Shown piece by piece: positions 11,172-22,752 of a stretch of 64,000 nucleotides of DNA. Numbering within the stretch: the stretch's first letter is position 1; every line of letters starts with the position of its first letter. The stretch covers positions 1,161,001 through 1,225,000 of the forward strand of contig NC_064042.1 of NCBI RefSeq assembly GCF_932526225.1, given 5' to 3'. This stretch comes from Nematostella vectensis (Eukaryota; Cnidaria; Anthozoa; Actiniaria; Edwardsiidae). The position numbers and the translations under genes are program-made. The notes below the pieces were generated by a model. It was not told the DNA's origin. It was given only the letters and a program-made list of their open reading frames with translations, and did not search any database.

Positions 11172-13923
11172 TCAGCGGTTTTTGTTTCCGGTGAACATGT
11201 GCCTGCTCGGTGTCCCAGCGTCACGTGGCCGCCTCTTGGAATACGGGTCCGGGATGGGGGGCAGAAACATGACCTCTTTATTAACCTTTGCGGAGTCCCA
11301 TATCGGGATACGGACCCGGGTCTCTTGACAAATATATTCTGGGTACCCCTCATAGGCTGTCGTAACTTTCTTTCTCATCTTACGCACTGTAACAGGGGGC
11401 GGGGCCTTGTTCATTATATACTCCGGGTACCCTGTGTACGCCTGCGCAAGCTTCAGCGGTTTCCTTGTCCGCGCCTTTTGTACGAGAACTGGGGCGGACA
11501 TTGGGGTTGGGGGTTGACGTATTTTGCGCGCGGTCCCGTTTTCCTCCAAGTAGACATAGACGTTTCGTGATTTAGGATTGGGGCTATCTTCTACGAACTC
11601 TGGCTGTGCGTAAGTGATTTGATGGTGTACTTTGCGGACTGGTTGGTCGTTTTTCTTAGAAACGAGGACGTAAACACCTTCGGCTTCGTGCTCCTTGCCT
11701 ATAAAATATGATAAACTGTTGATAGTTGGGAAACTCGGTCATTTTGGCGCCTCTTTTTTTAATAATAAAGATCTGGTATTTGAATTTGGATCTAGTTAAA
11801 AGCTTACTCCACTCTCGATGGACACGTTCCTGCCGCTAAAAATGATAGTTTGAAATACGAAAGAACTACAGACACTAGAAAATGGATTAAAAATAAAACT
11901 GTTTTCACTATAATTTATTATGTAAGATAATGGTCGGTATTTTTTAATTGCAAAAGGATTAACCACCAAAATGTAGATAAACAGAATGATAACCTCCCAA
12001 GAAACATCATTACATCATCGGCGTTCGGCATCGGAGGAGCATAAAGGCTAAACAAGGGACCAATCAAAGGTGGAAAGCCGTATTTATCCGTGAGTTAGCA
12101 CTAATCTCTAGGAACCGGCCCTTGGTGGAACAACAGACAGCCCCAGGAGTATACCAGCGGACTAATTTCGCCGGAAATTGAAGAAATCTGTACCCTACCG
12201 AACACAAAGCTAGTGAAAAACTCCCATTTATAATAAACCATTCTATTACCCCATTTTCTTTCAAAGAAAATATTCAAAATATCCACTTTAAAATTGAACG
12301 GTAAAAATGAAGTGTATGGAAAAGGCGGGGAGATGATTACCTGGCGTTTGTGTCGCCTTCTCTACGACATAGTTGCTGGTACGGCAAAAAATGGGCGTCT
12401 CGTCCTGCCATGCTTGTTGTGAGGTCTTGTTGCGGTTGGCTGCTTGGGTAGCGGGTGACACGGGGGGCAAACTTCCTTGTTTCTCGATCTTCTGCTCAAG
12501 TTCCTTCATCCGCTCCATCATGAGTTGCATCAAGAGGTCTTGTGACTTGCTCTCACCACCAATACCTGTCAGAACCCGGTCTAGCTTATTCTCAACCGCG
12601 TCGAAACGAGCGTCCGCTAGGCGTGTCTGGACGAGGTCTCGGACTTCCTGGTAGTATAAGCTGCTATCTGATCTAAGGAGGTTTGGTTAAGTTCGATAAA
12701 TATTCGTTATCATCACCACCACAACCACAAATCATCACTACCATCGTCACCACTATCATCACTACCAGCATCACAATAACCATCATCAACATCACTACCT
12801 TTATCATCTATAACCATCATCACCACCATCACCATCATCACCACTATAACTATCACCATCACCATCACCATCATCACCACTATAACTATCACCATCACCA
12901 TCATGAAGATGGTGACTCATAATGACAGTATAATGATGATGATGACTGCGACAAATAGTCACAACAATATTTAAGAATATATCGAAACTATATATAGAGT
13001 ACGAAAACTAAAGCTACGAACATTTCAAAGTATTATCTTATTATGGTATACCATTCTTCAATCTTAAAAGGAAATAAATGTGTACGGAAGCTAAAAATCC
13101 TTAAACATTTTTGGGAGATTTTACCTTCTCTGTTCAAAACAGTTTATAGATTTAAAGCCTTTCTGTCCTAAGCCGGGCTTATATTTAATATAACTTTGCT
13201 TTCAGGTGAGTTCTCAAGTAAAAATATCCATAACAGGGTATACAAATTTCAGATAAATATTTTGTTCTAAACAGGGTCAGGGTCCTTGGCGGCATTTCTA
13301 TAGCCAAACAGGGCCAACTAACCTCCTTCGTGATCATTCACAACAACTAATACCTGATATTAGTCTGTAGAACTTCAGTCAAATTTGCAAAGAATATAGA
13401 GGTATGTTAAATTGTGAGCATTGTTGAGCATTGTTAAAAAGAAAAAAACTGTTGATGAGTTGTGACCTTTTTGAAACAGAAATAATGTTTATTTTATGTG
13501 ACTGATTTACCTGTAATCACAGTGATTCTTGTTACACTGTGAGACGGATTCTCTTTCAGACTGATTTTCAGGTTCACTGAATCGTACTGTGTTCGCCCCA
13601 GCAACAGAATTTGCGACTTCCTTTTGGCGACGACGAAAAGTTTCGAGGATCTCATCCACTTCATAATTCTCATCAAAACCACTATCACTCATTAAACTTG
13701 AATTTAGAAACTTGTTATCGGGTGTTTTGCGGTGCATTGCGGACTTTAAACGGGTAGCCTTACCCTGGAATGTCATGTCTGCTAAAAGCGCCGAAGAAAC
13801 TAACTGATTTAAAGTCAGCGTTGAACAAAACTTTGGTCCACTTAGCAACGCGATTTCACATCTTGTGGCACCTGACTCATTGTTACAGGGAGATCCTACA
13901 TGGAGCCCATGCTGAGAGAGCAT
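11172..13923 (-). CDS. Unrecognised protein with a coiled coil and two GYPEYI motifs
   Basis: Three exons on the minus strand, 13923-13511, 12672-12341 and 11698-11172, join in phase to give 423 residues. The ATG at 13923 is the first after an in-frame TGA at 13959-13957. The TGA stop at 11174-11172 is followed two codons later by a clear donor (GTAAGT), so an intron may lie in the 3' UTR or the gene may have another splice form. I do not recognise the family. Visible features: a short acidic region SDSGFDENYEVDEILETF (about residues 80-97); a predicted coiled coil around LMMERMKELEQKIEKQ (about residues 185-200); a basic C-terminal half with a repeated GYPEYI in AYTGYPEYI and AYEGYPEYI about 27 residues apart; and a proline-rich tail (LPPIPDPYSKRRPRD). 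No signal peptide or membrane segment. A structural or cytoskeletal role is possible but is only a guess. Confidence 0.7.
12705..12910. repeat. CAT/CAC trinucleotide repeat
   Basis: An imperfect run of CAT, CAC and CAA triplets in the first intron of the unrecognised minus-strand gene. It creates a His-rich frame on plus and a Met/Val-rich frame on minus, neither of which is a gene. Confidence 0.95.
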
Positions 13924-14889
13924 AATGGTATGGAGTGGCTTAACTAAAGAGTGCTTTCAAAATGAAGCACGGGATATCCTCGATAGCGCATCCATAGCTA
14001 CTATTCACGCAAATATAAAATATTAAATATGAATGAAATACGTAATGGATAAAATTCAAGTTTCCACATCTGAGGCGTCCATACAATGGGTTTTTGAAAC
14101 GATACCGAGATACGGAAGTTCGAGAGAAAACAATTGGGATTTGGGGTTAGAAATTTTTAAGAGGGAAAATCATTCGAGATAAAGGGATTTGGTAGGATTT
14201 TTTCTGGAACATTACCTTTCATCCCTGATTTTAACCATCATTTCATACCAATAAAAGAAACTCAAGTAAAACCGGACTTTCATATTTCACGTGAGCATAT
14301 AGTTCTCACCAGGACGTAAAAAAAGGAGAATAAAATAACTAAAAAATTACACAATAATACGACAAGGTTGATGTGATGCTGTTGGTCACGTGGTTACTAC
14401 GTGAGCCCTAGGTGCTTGCTGGGAAAAGTGATGGATGCGGTGGTCTGGTGCGAGCAGCCTCGTCCTCAGGCGTCACGTGACAGCCCTCTGTTTCAGACAT
14501 TCTCCACGATAAAGCTGTTGTTGACGCCGGGCCAGTTTGTTTGCCTAATGATGTTTCTACGAGTCAAAATTCTAAGTTATTACATTTATGGGCGACGTGT
14601 TATTACTGCTAACGAAACGACCACTAGCGTGCGCTGCTAACAACACTAGCGCACTAGTTAGGGCCTGGGGTGTGGTCGAATGGGGGCTGTACTGGTAGTA
14701 CTTCCGCGCGGGTCTTTCTGCTCCAGCAATCGTTTTTGTGTTGGCTTTTTGGGGTATATCTTAAGGTAAGAGATGATAGATGTATTCGATGTTCGATGTG
14801 TTTGATGCATATAAGGTGTTAAATGTTTAAAGACTGTGTTTGAAAGTTTTAGCAAACGACTCCTGTAAGATGAATGCAAAACCAACATT
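13924..14889. other. Intergenic region, no supported gene
   Basis: AT-rich sequence upstream of the minus-strand gene, then a more GC-rich stretch from about 14390. A possible acceptor at about 14498 precedes an open stretch, but I cannot match it to a family. It may be a further decayed piece of the ABC transporter. Confidence 0.4.
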
Positions 14890-15357
14890 CGGACCCACAT
14901 GCTTACACATGACCATGACTCGAGTCTTAGATGGTGTCAGCCTTGAGGCGCTATTTCGCATTCGGAAGCCAAAGCGAAGGATCGTGTTTGACGGAATAGA
15001 TCTTGGCGGTCCAAATATCCAAGATTCTCAGAGAGCCATATCAGTCATTACTCGGACGCCTTTTGAAATTTTTTGGAAGTGTAAGGAAGAACTGGCCGTT
15101 TTAGAGACCAGGGAATCTAAACGGCTTTAAATAATGTGCAGATGAAGAAATGCTTGGAGGGTTTACCAGGAAAGCTGGAGCACCGTCTGGGCGAGTCCGG
15201 TTCTGGTTTTAGTGTGGGAGAGCGACAGCTACTATGTCTTGCGCGAGCATTACTACAGAATAGCAAACTCATAGTTATAGACGAAGCCACAGCAAACGTG
15301 GATTACCGGACTGACCGGTTAGTACAGCAGGTGCGGAAGCTGATGGTAAAGCAGTAA
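14890..15357 (+). pseudogene. ABCC-type ABC transporter NBD2 fragment, broken
   Basis: Two adjacent open stretches match parts of the second nucleotide-binding domain of ABCC/MRP transporters. The first (to 15130) carries VLDGVSL, then RIVFDGIDL and QRAISVI, resembling the strands around Walker A and the Q-loop. The Walker A loop itself (GxxGxGKS) is missing, with VLDGVSL running straight into EALFRI. The second (from 15136) carries [19 protein letters not shown], the ABC signature region [16 protein letters not shown] and Walker [13 protein letters not shown], then stops eight codons after LVQQ, before the H-loop. The reading is interrupted by a stop at 15130 and no transmembrane domains precede it. 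I read this as a relic; surviving separate exons (acceptor CAG at 15138, donor GTGCGG near 15332) are the alternative, but neighbouring exons are not visible. Confidence 0.75.
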
Positions 15358-16426
15358 AAATAAAAAATAACAATAATGTTTGGTATTTTGCTATTGTTAA
15401 TGAAATGAGGTCAATTCAAGCAGAAAGCACACATCTCCTGTCTTATTCCCCGTTCTTACCTTTCGCGGCGGATTGGGTCGAGCTGATAAGCGAACAGCAT
15501 GCTGGGAAGGTTTTAGGGGATGCAAGCTCCCTCCCACTTTTGAGTGGATGTGTTTTTTTCACATGAATTCGCGTGACAAGTGCTACATATATAAATCGAT
15601 TGCTTAATAAAAGACATTTTACATTATAAAATATAATATATTTTTATATAATATAACTGTTTGTATCATTTTTCCCTGTATTCCATGTCAAACCCAGGTA
15701 CCCCCTTCCCCCCCTTCGAACACTATCCCTCCAGACCCCTTCCCAGATTACCACAGGTTTCCCGCGGGCTCGCCCTTTGAGTATTAGGGTGAGCCACCCG
15801 TCATTGATTGCCTTGTGGGTCAGCGGTCAATCATAGAATAGAATAATTAAACAAAAATAAAAAAGGAACCATAATGACATGAAATACTATAAAAGCCGTC
15901 GCTATTTTCCATAGTTTAAATCGCGGTAAAAGGGCCGAGTAACATACCGAACATTTAGTCGGAAAACGAAAATAGATCGAGGAAGATCCGACAAAGGGCA
16001 CGGAAACTTTTTCATGGCTGCACATGAGTCATGCTTACTCATCTCTTCTTGACCAGATCAAAAAGAGCTCTTTTGAAGTATATAGATTAACCATCCTTTT
16101 TTTAACATCTTTGTATATTTGCAAGAAAAAAACATCCACCTAAAAATTATCTAATGCTTTTTTCACTTGATTTCTCATTTGATTGAACATATTTCAATTA
16201 CTTGCTTATGTAAGTGAATACTTATGTTTGACTGGGTATTGTGCAGCGGTGTATAAATTGACCTTCTTTGATTCTTGTCAGATAAGAGCATCAGTGTTGA
16301 CAGCTTTTAATCACTGTTTACTCAAGTTTCGTTGAGCTATTCAGCAAACACAAACAGACATTGCGACTTCCACTATAATCGTTAGCAACAACAGGTCACG
16401 GTTCCAAAGAACCCTAGTAAATAGCC
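15358..16426. other. Intergenic region upstream of ACE
   Basis: AT-rich sequence with no supported gene. It includes a short inverted repeat around GGGCTCGCCC and GGGTGAGCC near 15766-15798. The promoter and 5' UTR of the ACE-like gene must lie in the last part; I see no decisive motif. Confidence 0.5.
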
Positions 16427-19400
16427 ATGAGGATTCTATATATCATCTTTATCATCACGGTTTCTTTTGAATTCTCTGATGGGGCCATCGACCCAGAAGA
16501 GGAGAGAAATGCCAAAGCCTTCTTGGACGAGCACAACCGCCGTGCACCTTTTGAATATAGGAATTCTGAGCTAGCTTTGTGGAATTATGAAACCAACCTT
16601 ACTGATTTCAACCAGGCACTTAAGACGCAAGCAAGTCTAGCGTTTTCTATGTTCACACAGAGCGCTCTCGTCAACGCCAGCAAGTTTGATGCGAACAAAC
16701 TTTCCGAGGACACCAAACGACAAATCAAGCTCATTGCGGCCTCAGCAAGCCCGAAGAACCCCGCGGACATCAAGCGCAAATCGGAACTGAACTCTCAGAT
16801 GGACAAAATCTACAGCTCGGGGAAAGTCAAAGATGCAAATGGTGAAATGTTGAGTTTAAATCCGGACTTGTATAAGATTCTAGCGGAGAGTCGAGACTAC
16901 GAGCGGCTGTTGTTTGTTTGGAAAGGATGGCGTGACGCAGTGGGCCCAGCCATTAGACCACTCTATCAACAATTCGTGGATATTTCCAACAAAGGCGCCA
17001 AGGAAAACGGATGGAAAGACAACGGTGAGTACTGGCGCTCTTCCTACGAAGTAGAAAACTTGGAGAGAATTGCGGAAGGTTTATACAGCGACCTGAAGCC
17101 GTTGTACCAGGAGTTACATGCGTACGTCAGGTACAAGTTAAGCCAACAGTACAGCCAAGTGAAGAGTGGAGACGCCATTCCTGCGCACTTGTTTGGTAAC
17201 ATGTGGGCGCAAAGCTGGGCGAATATCTACGACTTAGTGGAGCCGTACGGTAACCAATCGAGCCTTGATGTAACTAGGAACATGGTGAAGCAGGGGTACA
17301 CCGAGCTGAGGATGGTCCAGCTAGCAGAGTCGTTTTTTACGTCTATAGGACTTGACCCTCTGCCTCAGTCATTCTACAACAGGTCTATGATCGTCAAGCC
17401 AAAGGACAGAGGGGTTGTGTGTCACGCCTCAGCTTGGGATTTCCTGATATCTAGAGATGTCAGGTACGAGATTCAGGGAGATTACGTGGTAAAAAGGGGA
17501 CGGATGATCGCGGTTATCGTGACGGTCATGAAGGTGTTAGTTATATAGAGGCTGTATGTCAGGCATTAGCTTGGGATTTCTTGATACCTAGAGATGTCAG
17601 GTACGAGATTCCGTAGTAAAAAGGGGGCGGATGACCGCGGTTATTGTGATCGTTTATCGTAGTTGCGATGATGTTGAACGCTGTTGTGGTCGCTTATGTC
17701 ACTGTATGTTTGTTATGTGGTGGTCCCGAAGGTGTCCGTTAAATGGAGGTTCTACTGTATGTCTGTTATGTGGTGGTCCCGAGGGTGTCCGTAATATTGA
17801 GGTTCTACTGTATGTTTGTTATGTGGTGGTCCCGAAGGTGTCCGTTAAATGGAGGTTCTACTGTATGTTTGTTATGTGGTGGTCCCGAAGGTGTCCGTTA
17901 AATGGAGGTTCTACTGTATGTTTGTTATGTGGTGGTCCCTAGAGTGTCCGTTAAATGGAGGTTCTACTGTATGTTTGTTATGTGGTGGTCCCTAGAGTGT
18001 CCGTTATATGGAGGTTCTACTGTATTTTTGTTATGTGGTGGTCCCGAGGGTGTCCGTTATATGGAGGTTCTACTGTATGTTTGTTGTATGGTGGTCCCGA
18101 GGGTGTCCGTTAAATGGAGGTTCTACTGTATGTTTGTTATGTGGTGGTCCCTAGAGTGTCCGTTATATGGAGGTTCTACTGTATGTTTGTTATGTGGTGG
18201 TCCCTAGAGTGTCCGTTATATGGAGGTTACACTGTATGTTTGTTGTATGGTGGTCCCGAGGGTGTCCGTTAAATGGAGGTTCTACTGTATATTTGTTATG
18301 TGGTGGTCCCTAGAGTGTCCGTTATATGGAGGTTCTACTGTATGTTTGTTATGTGGTGGTCCCTAGAGTGTCCGTTATATGGAGGTTCTACTGTATGTTT
18401 GTTATGTGGTGGTCCCTAGAGTGTCCGTTATATGGAGGTTCTACTGTATGTTTGTTATGTGGTGGCCCTGAGGATGTCCGTTATATGGAGGTTACACTGT
18501 ACGTTTGTTATGTGGTGGCCCCAAGGGTGTCCGTTATTTGGAGGTTCTACTGTATGTTTGTTATGTGGTGGTCCCGACGGTGTCCGTTATATGGAGGTTC
18601 TACTGTATGTTTGTTATGTGGTGGTCTCGAGGGTGTCCGTTATATACAGGTTCCACTGAATGTCTGTTATGTAGCGGTCCCGAGAATGCCCATTATATGC
18701 AGGTTACTATTGTGGTGGTCCTGAGAATGTCCTTTATAATGGAGTCCCACTGCACGCTCCTGTAATCCAGGAACAGGCTGCAAAAAAGTTAAATAAACTA
18801 TAACCTTATCTCAGGATAAAGCAATGCACCACCATTACGCACGACTACCTGGTAACCACCCATCACGAGCTCGGCCATATCCAGTACTTCCTCCAATACG
18901 CACACCAGCCGTACGAGTACAGGACGGGCGCCAACCCAGGCTTCCACGAGGCAGTAGGGGACACGTTGTCCCTGTCCGTGGACACACCCGCCCATCTGCA
19001 CAGGATCGGCCTCCTTGATGCGGTCAGCAACAACACAGGTATAGACACGGGCAGGTAGGATATTGTTCCTCTGTCCATGTTTTCTCTTTTCCTAACAACG
19101 AGGTTTTTTAAAAATGTGCACCTCTTCCGTGATAAAGAGATGTCTTTTAATACTGTCTTTCTGCAAGACCAGAATTGACCATTGCCTCTTCGGTAATAAA
19201 CAAGCTTTCTTTAAAAGTTTGTTTCTGCAAGACCAGAGTAGACCGTTACCTCTACCGTGATAAAGAGATGTCCTTCTTAAAACTGTGTTCCTGTAAGACC
19301 AGAGTTGACTGTCGGCTTTTGTGTAACAAAATCACCCGAGTAAGGACTGATCCCTGCAAAGTTTAATTCTGGTTTGCATATTTGTCGTCGTTTCACAGAG

Positions 19401-22400
19401 TCTGATATCAACGCGCTTATGAAGATGGCTCTGAGTAAGGTTGCCTTTTTGCCATTCGGATTCCTGATTGACCAATGGCGATGGCGTGTGTTTAGAGGAG
19501 AGATCACTCCTCAGAACTACAACAGGTGAGCACGGAAACACTTACAAGCAAACACATGATCGCAAACAAAAAAAACATCAGCAGGTAAACATGGACCAAT
19601 ATCAGGTTAACCTTGAACGCTAAAAGGATGTCAAATGTCCACGAACAAACAAACACGTGATCGATATCAAGCAAAAACGTAACACTAACAGAAAAGCACG
19701 TGTCCATAAAAAGAAAGCACGCTACCAATATTAAGTTAACATGTGAACACTGACAGAGAAGCACTAGACGCGTGACAATTTAGCAGGTGAATCAGCCATT
19801 CACAGAAATGACTGACAGCTAATCTCGGGTTCTAGTGCATGCTTAAAACTCTCCAACGTTAGGCCCGCCGCCATTTAATTGTTTGTTTATGATTCTCTTT
19901 GATCTCATTTTTAACCCCATCTTCCAGGAAATGGTGGGAGCTGCGTACAAAATACCAGGGTATCAAACCCCCGGTGTGTCGCACTGAGAACGACTTCGAC
20001 CCTGGCGCCAAGTATCATATTCCAGCTAACACGCCCTATATCAGGTATTAAGGTTGGCGCAAACGGAAGCGCAACACAAAGAGAATCGGTCAAACATAAG
20101 CGCAAGGAAATCAAGCATTTGCGTTCTCTTGCGCTTGCGTTCCAGTGAAAATTAGAAAAAAGCATGTTTCGCTTACGCTCACGTCCAAGTGAGAACCAAC
20201 CTCTAGAGAGTTTATTATCTCTAAGAACGAGATATTCCATTGGCTACTCACCCCCTACTCCTCCAATATTAATATCGTATTTTGTGAGGTATTGATATAC
20301 ACGATCGACTAGCAAGGAATCAACTAGGAATGCACCATTTGATTGGCGAACGCATCTGCATTTATAATATCGTATGTTAAGTTTTGCGAATCGAAATCGC
20401 GTGTTTGGTTTCCCGGTAGGTACTTTGTGAGTTACGTCATTCAGTTCCAGTTCCACAAGGCCGCGTGTGAGGCCGCTGGTCACACTGGTCCGCTACACAA
20501 GTGCTCCATCTACAACTCCACCGCGGCCGGAGGGAAACTTGGGTAATGATCCTATAAACGTCTCCTATCTACTGAACGCCCTCTTATGCTTACAAATTTG
20601 TATTGAATGCCTCTCTCTAAAAACGCCTCCCCCTACCCTACCTCGCTTCCCTCTCTACTAGCTCAAAACAAACGACATTCCGGTAATATAAATTAAATTT
20701 ATTGCCTTCTTGCTAAATCAACACTGGTAAACGAGTAGCGTCTTGCTCAATGTCAAGAAATAATTGCTGCGCAGGCTTTACGTGATCCTGAATGAGCTCA
20801 CAGCGATTATTAGATTATATACGATTAAGATAACAGCAAGTATTCTAAATATTCTTGTGTGAAATAAAAATTAAAGGATTGTTTGAGGAAATCGTTAGAG
20901 ATGGGCACTCGGCTGAACAACCCAACATAGATATTTATGTTTGTTTTACTCTTACGGCGTTAAAAAGAAAAAAAAATGTAGAGGTTCAACCATGAACGGG
21001 CCACGGAAAACTTTAAAGTTGATGCGCAAGCTTGATGCGCAGCTGATGACACGGCCCCTTTAACTCTATCGCAAGCTGAGGACACGGCCCCTTTAACTGT
21101 ATCGCAGGCTGATGACACGGCCCCTTTAACTCTATCGCAGGCTGAGGACACGGCCCCTTTAACTCTATCGCAGGCTGATGACACGGCCCCTTTAACTCTA
21201 TCGCAGGCTGATGACACGGCCCCTTTAACTCTATCGCAGGCTGAGGACACGGCCCCTTTAACTGTATCGCAGGCTGATGACACGGCCCCTTTAACTCTAT
21301 CGCAGGCTGATGACACGGCCCCTTTAACTCTATCGCAGGCTGATGACACGGCCCCTTTAACTCTATCGCAGGCTGAGGACACGGCCCCTTTAACTCTGTC
21401 GCAGGCTGAGGACACGGCCCCTTTAACTCTATGCAGGCTGATGACACGGCCCCTTTAACTCTATCGCAGGCTGAGGACACGGCCCCTTTAACTCTATCGC
21501 AGGCTGATGACACGGCCCCTTTAACTCTATCGCAGGCTGAGGACACGGCCCCTTTAACTCTATCGCAGGCTGATGACACGGCCCCTTTAACTCTATCGCA
21601 GGCTGATGACACGGCACCTTTAACTCTATCGCAGGCTGATGACACGGCCCCTTTAACTCTATCGCAGGCTGATCACACGGCCCCTTTAACTCTATCGCAG
21701 GCTGAGGACACGGCCCCTTTAACTCTATCGCAGGCTGAGGACACGGCCCCTTTAACTCTATCGCAGGCTGATGACACGGCCCCTTTAACTCTATCGCAGG
21801 CTGAGGACACGGCCCCTTTAACTCTATCGCAGGCTGAGGACACGGCCCCTTTAACTCTATCGCAGGCTGATGACACGGCCCCTTTAACTCTATCGCAGGC
21901 TGAGGACACGGCCCCTTTAACTCTATCACAGGCTGAGGACGGGTTTTTTCTTTCCTTCTTTTCACAATAAGAAAACACTATTTATACGTACATGTATAGT
22001 AATAGTTTAAAGGAACTTAGTCAGTCCTCATATATATTTGTGTAACCATTATCATTACCGGCTAACAGTGCTTCTAAGTTCTAGGACTGCTTCGTGCCAA
22101 TCCTGTTTGATGTAGTTTAAAACATTAGTTTACTACACTTAGGTTACTAGTTTAACTCCCAAATTTGTGTGCTTGCTCAGAAAGTGCGCCCGCTGTCTAA
22201 TAGGTCATCTGTTTGATTTTCAGTGCCATGCTCAAGCTAGGTAAAAGCAAGCCTTGGCCCCAGGCCCTCAAGGCCATGACAGGCACCGAGGAGATGGATG
22301 TCGGACCGCTAACCGAGTATTTCAAACCGCTGATCACGTGGATGAAGGCGCAGCGAGCCAAACATGGCTACCCGATTGGGTGGAGCAATGAGGGAGCATA

Positions 22401-22497
22401 TAGTGATTGCAACATTAGCATGGCGACGACCGCTGGGCCAGCTATGGCATCGATTGTAGGCTCACTGCTGTTGGCAATTGCGTCACTTTTGTATTGA
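16427..22497 (+). CDS. Angiotensin-converting-enzyme-like zinc dipeptidyl carboxypeptidase (M2)
   Basis: Six exons, 16427-17463, 18815-19038, 19399-19525, 19928-20044, 20420-20542 and 22224-22497, join in phase to give 633 residues. ATG 16427 follows an in-frame TAA. Residues 1-19 are a signal peptide. The catalytic motif HELGH is at residues 363-367 and the third zinc ligand is Glu391 in HEAVGD, exactly 24 residues after the second histidine as in mammalian ACE. Other active-site landmarks are kept: [26 protein letters not shown] and [11 protein letters not shown]. The enzyme should be active and cleave C-terminal dipeptides from extracellular peptides. There is one M2 domain, as in insect and testis ACE. 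The protein ends in a short hydrophobic tail ([12 protein letters not shown]) with no cytoplasmic residues after it, which suggests a GPI anchor rather than a stop-transfer segment. Introns 1, 2 and 5 carry tandem repeats; the exon 1 end is duplicated downstream. Confidence 0.95.
17416..17660 (+). repeat. Imperfect tandem duplication of the ACE exon 1 end and its splice donor
   Basis: The segment starting near 17416 (coding for [15 protein letters not shown], then donor GTACGAG and following intron) recurs 137 bp downstream from about 17553 (AGCTTGGGATTTC at 17568, donor again GTACGAG at about 17601). The second copy has several substitutions and a small deletion. Confidence 0.85.
17702..18745 (+). 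repeat. 53-bp satellite array, ACE intron 1
   Basis: About 19 copies of a 53-bp unit containing TTGTTATGTGGTGGTCCC and GTGTCCGTTATATGGAGG. Because 53 is not a multiple of three, each reading frame stays open over long distances, producing spurious Cys/Val/Tyr-rich frames. The same unit forms the array at 62747-64000. Confidence 0.95.
19121..19320 (+). repeat. Degenerate ~65-bp repeat, ACE intron 2
   Basis: Three diverged copies share 'tgataaagagatgtc' and 'tgcaagaccaga' motifs at a spacing of about 65 bp. Confidence 0.6.
21042..21940 (+). repeat. 33-bp tandem array, ACE intron 5
   Basis: About 27 copies of a 33-bp unit starting GCTGATGACACGGCCCC, alternating mainly GATGAC/GAGGAC. The unit equals 11 codons, so several frames on both strands are open for 100-210 codons. 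The array sits inside an intron between two conserved ACE exons and is not a gene. Confidence 0.95.
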
Positions 22498-22752
22498 TCT
22501 CCAACAGGCTTATCATCCTCTCGTTGTTATCATCAGAATTATTTCCCGTAAATGATTACAAAATAAAGATCGTATGAAATCTCATAAAAGTGTCTTTGAT
22601 GTTAATAAAATCGTAAAAAAATCGAAATATTGTGGATTCTACGGTTTATTGACATCAAAGACAACTCTATGAGATTTCATTCGATCTTTATTTTGTACTT
22701 ATTTACGGGAAATAATTCTGATAACAACGTGAGGATTGTAGAGCCTGTGGAT
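22495..22752. repeat. Inverted duplication of the ACE 3' UTR
   Basis: The left arm (22495-22615) begins at the ACE stop codon. The right arm (22640-22752) is its reverse complement with about 85-90 percent identity by eye, separated by a 24-bp loop. Shared motifs include GAATTATTTCCCGTAAAT and ACAAAATAAAGATCG. Confidence 0.85.
22562..22567 (+). terminator. Polyadenylation signal AATAAA for ACE
   Basis: AATAAA lies 65 bp after the ACE stop codon, inside the left arm of the inverted duplication. The mirrored copy gives an AATAAA on the minus strand in the right arm. Confidence 0.6.

Noticed and set aside
20960-21978. Long open frames on both strands (up to 210 codons) with Ala-Asp-Asp-Thr or Glu-Leu-Lys-Gly repeats
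   Set aside because: They come from the 33-bp array, whose unit is 11 codons, inside ACE intron 5 between conserved exons.
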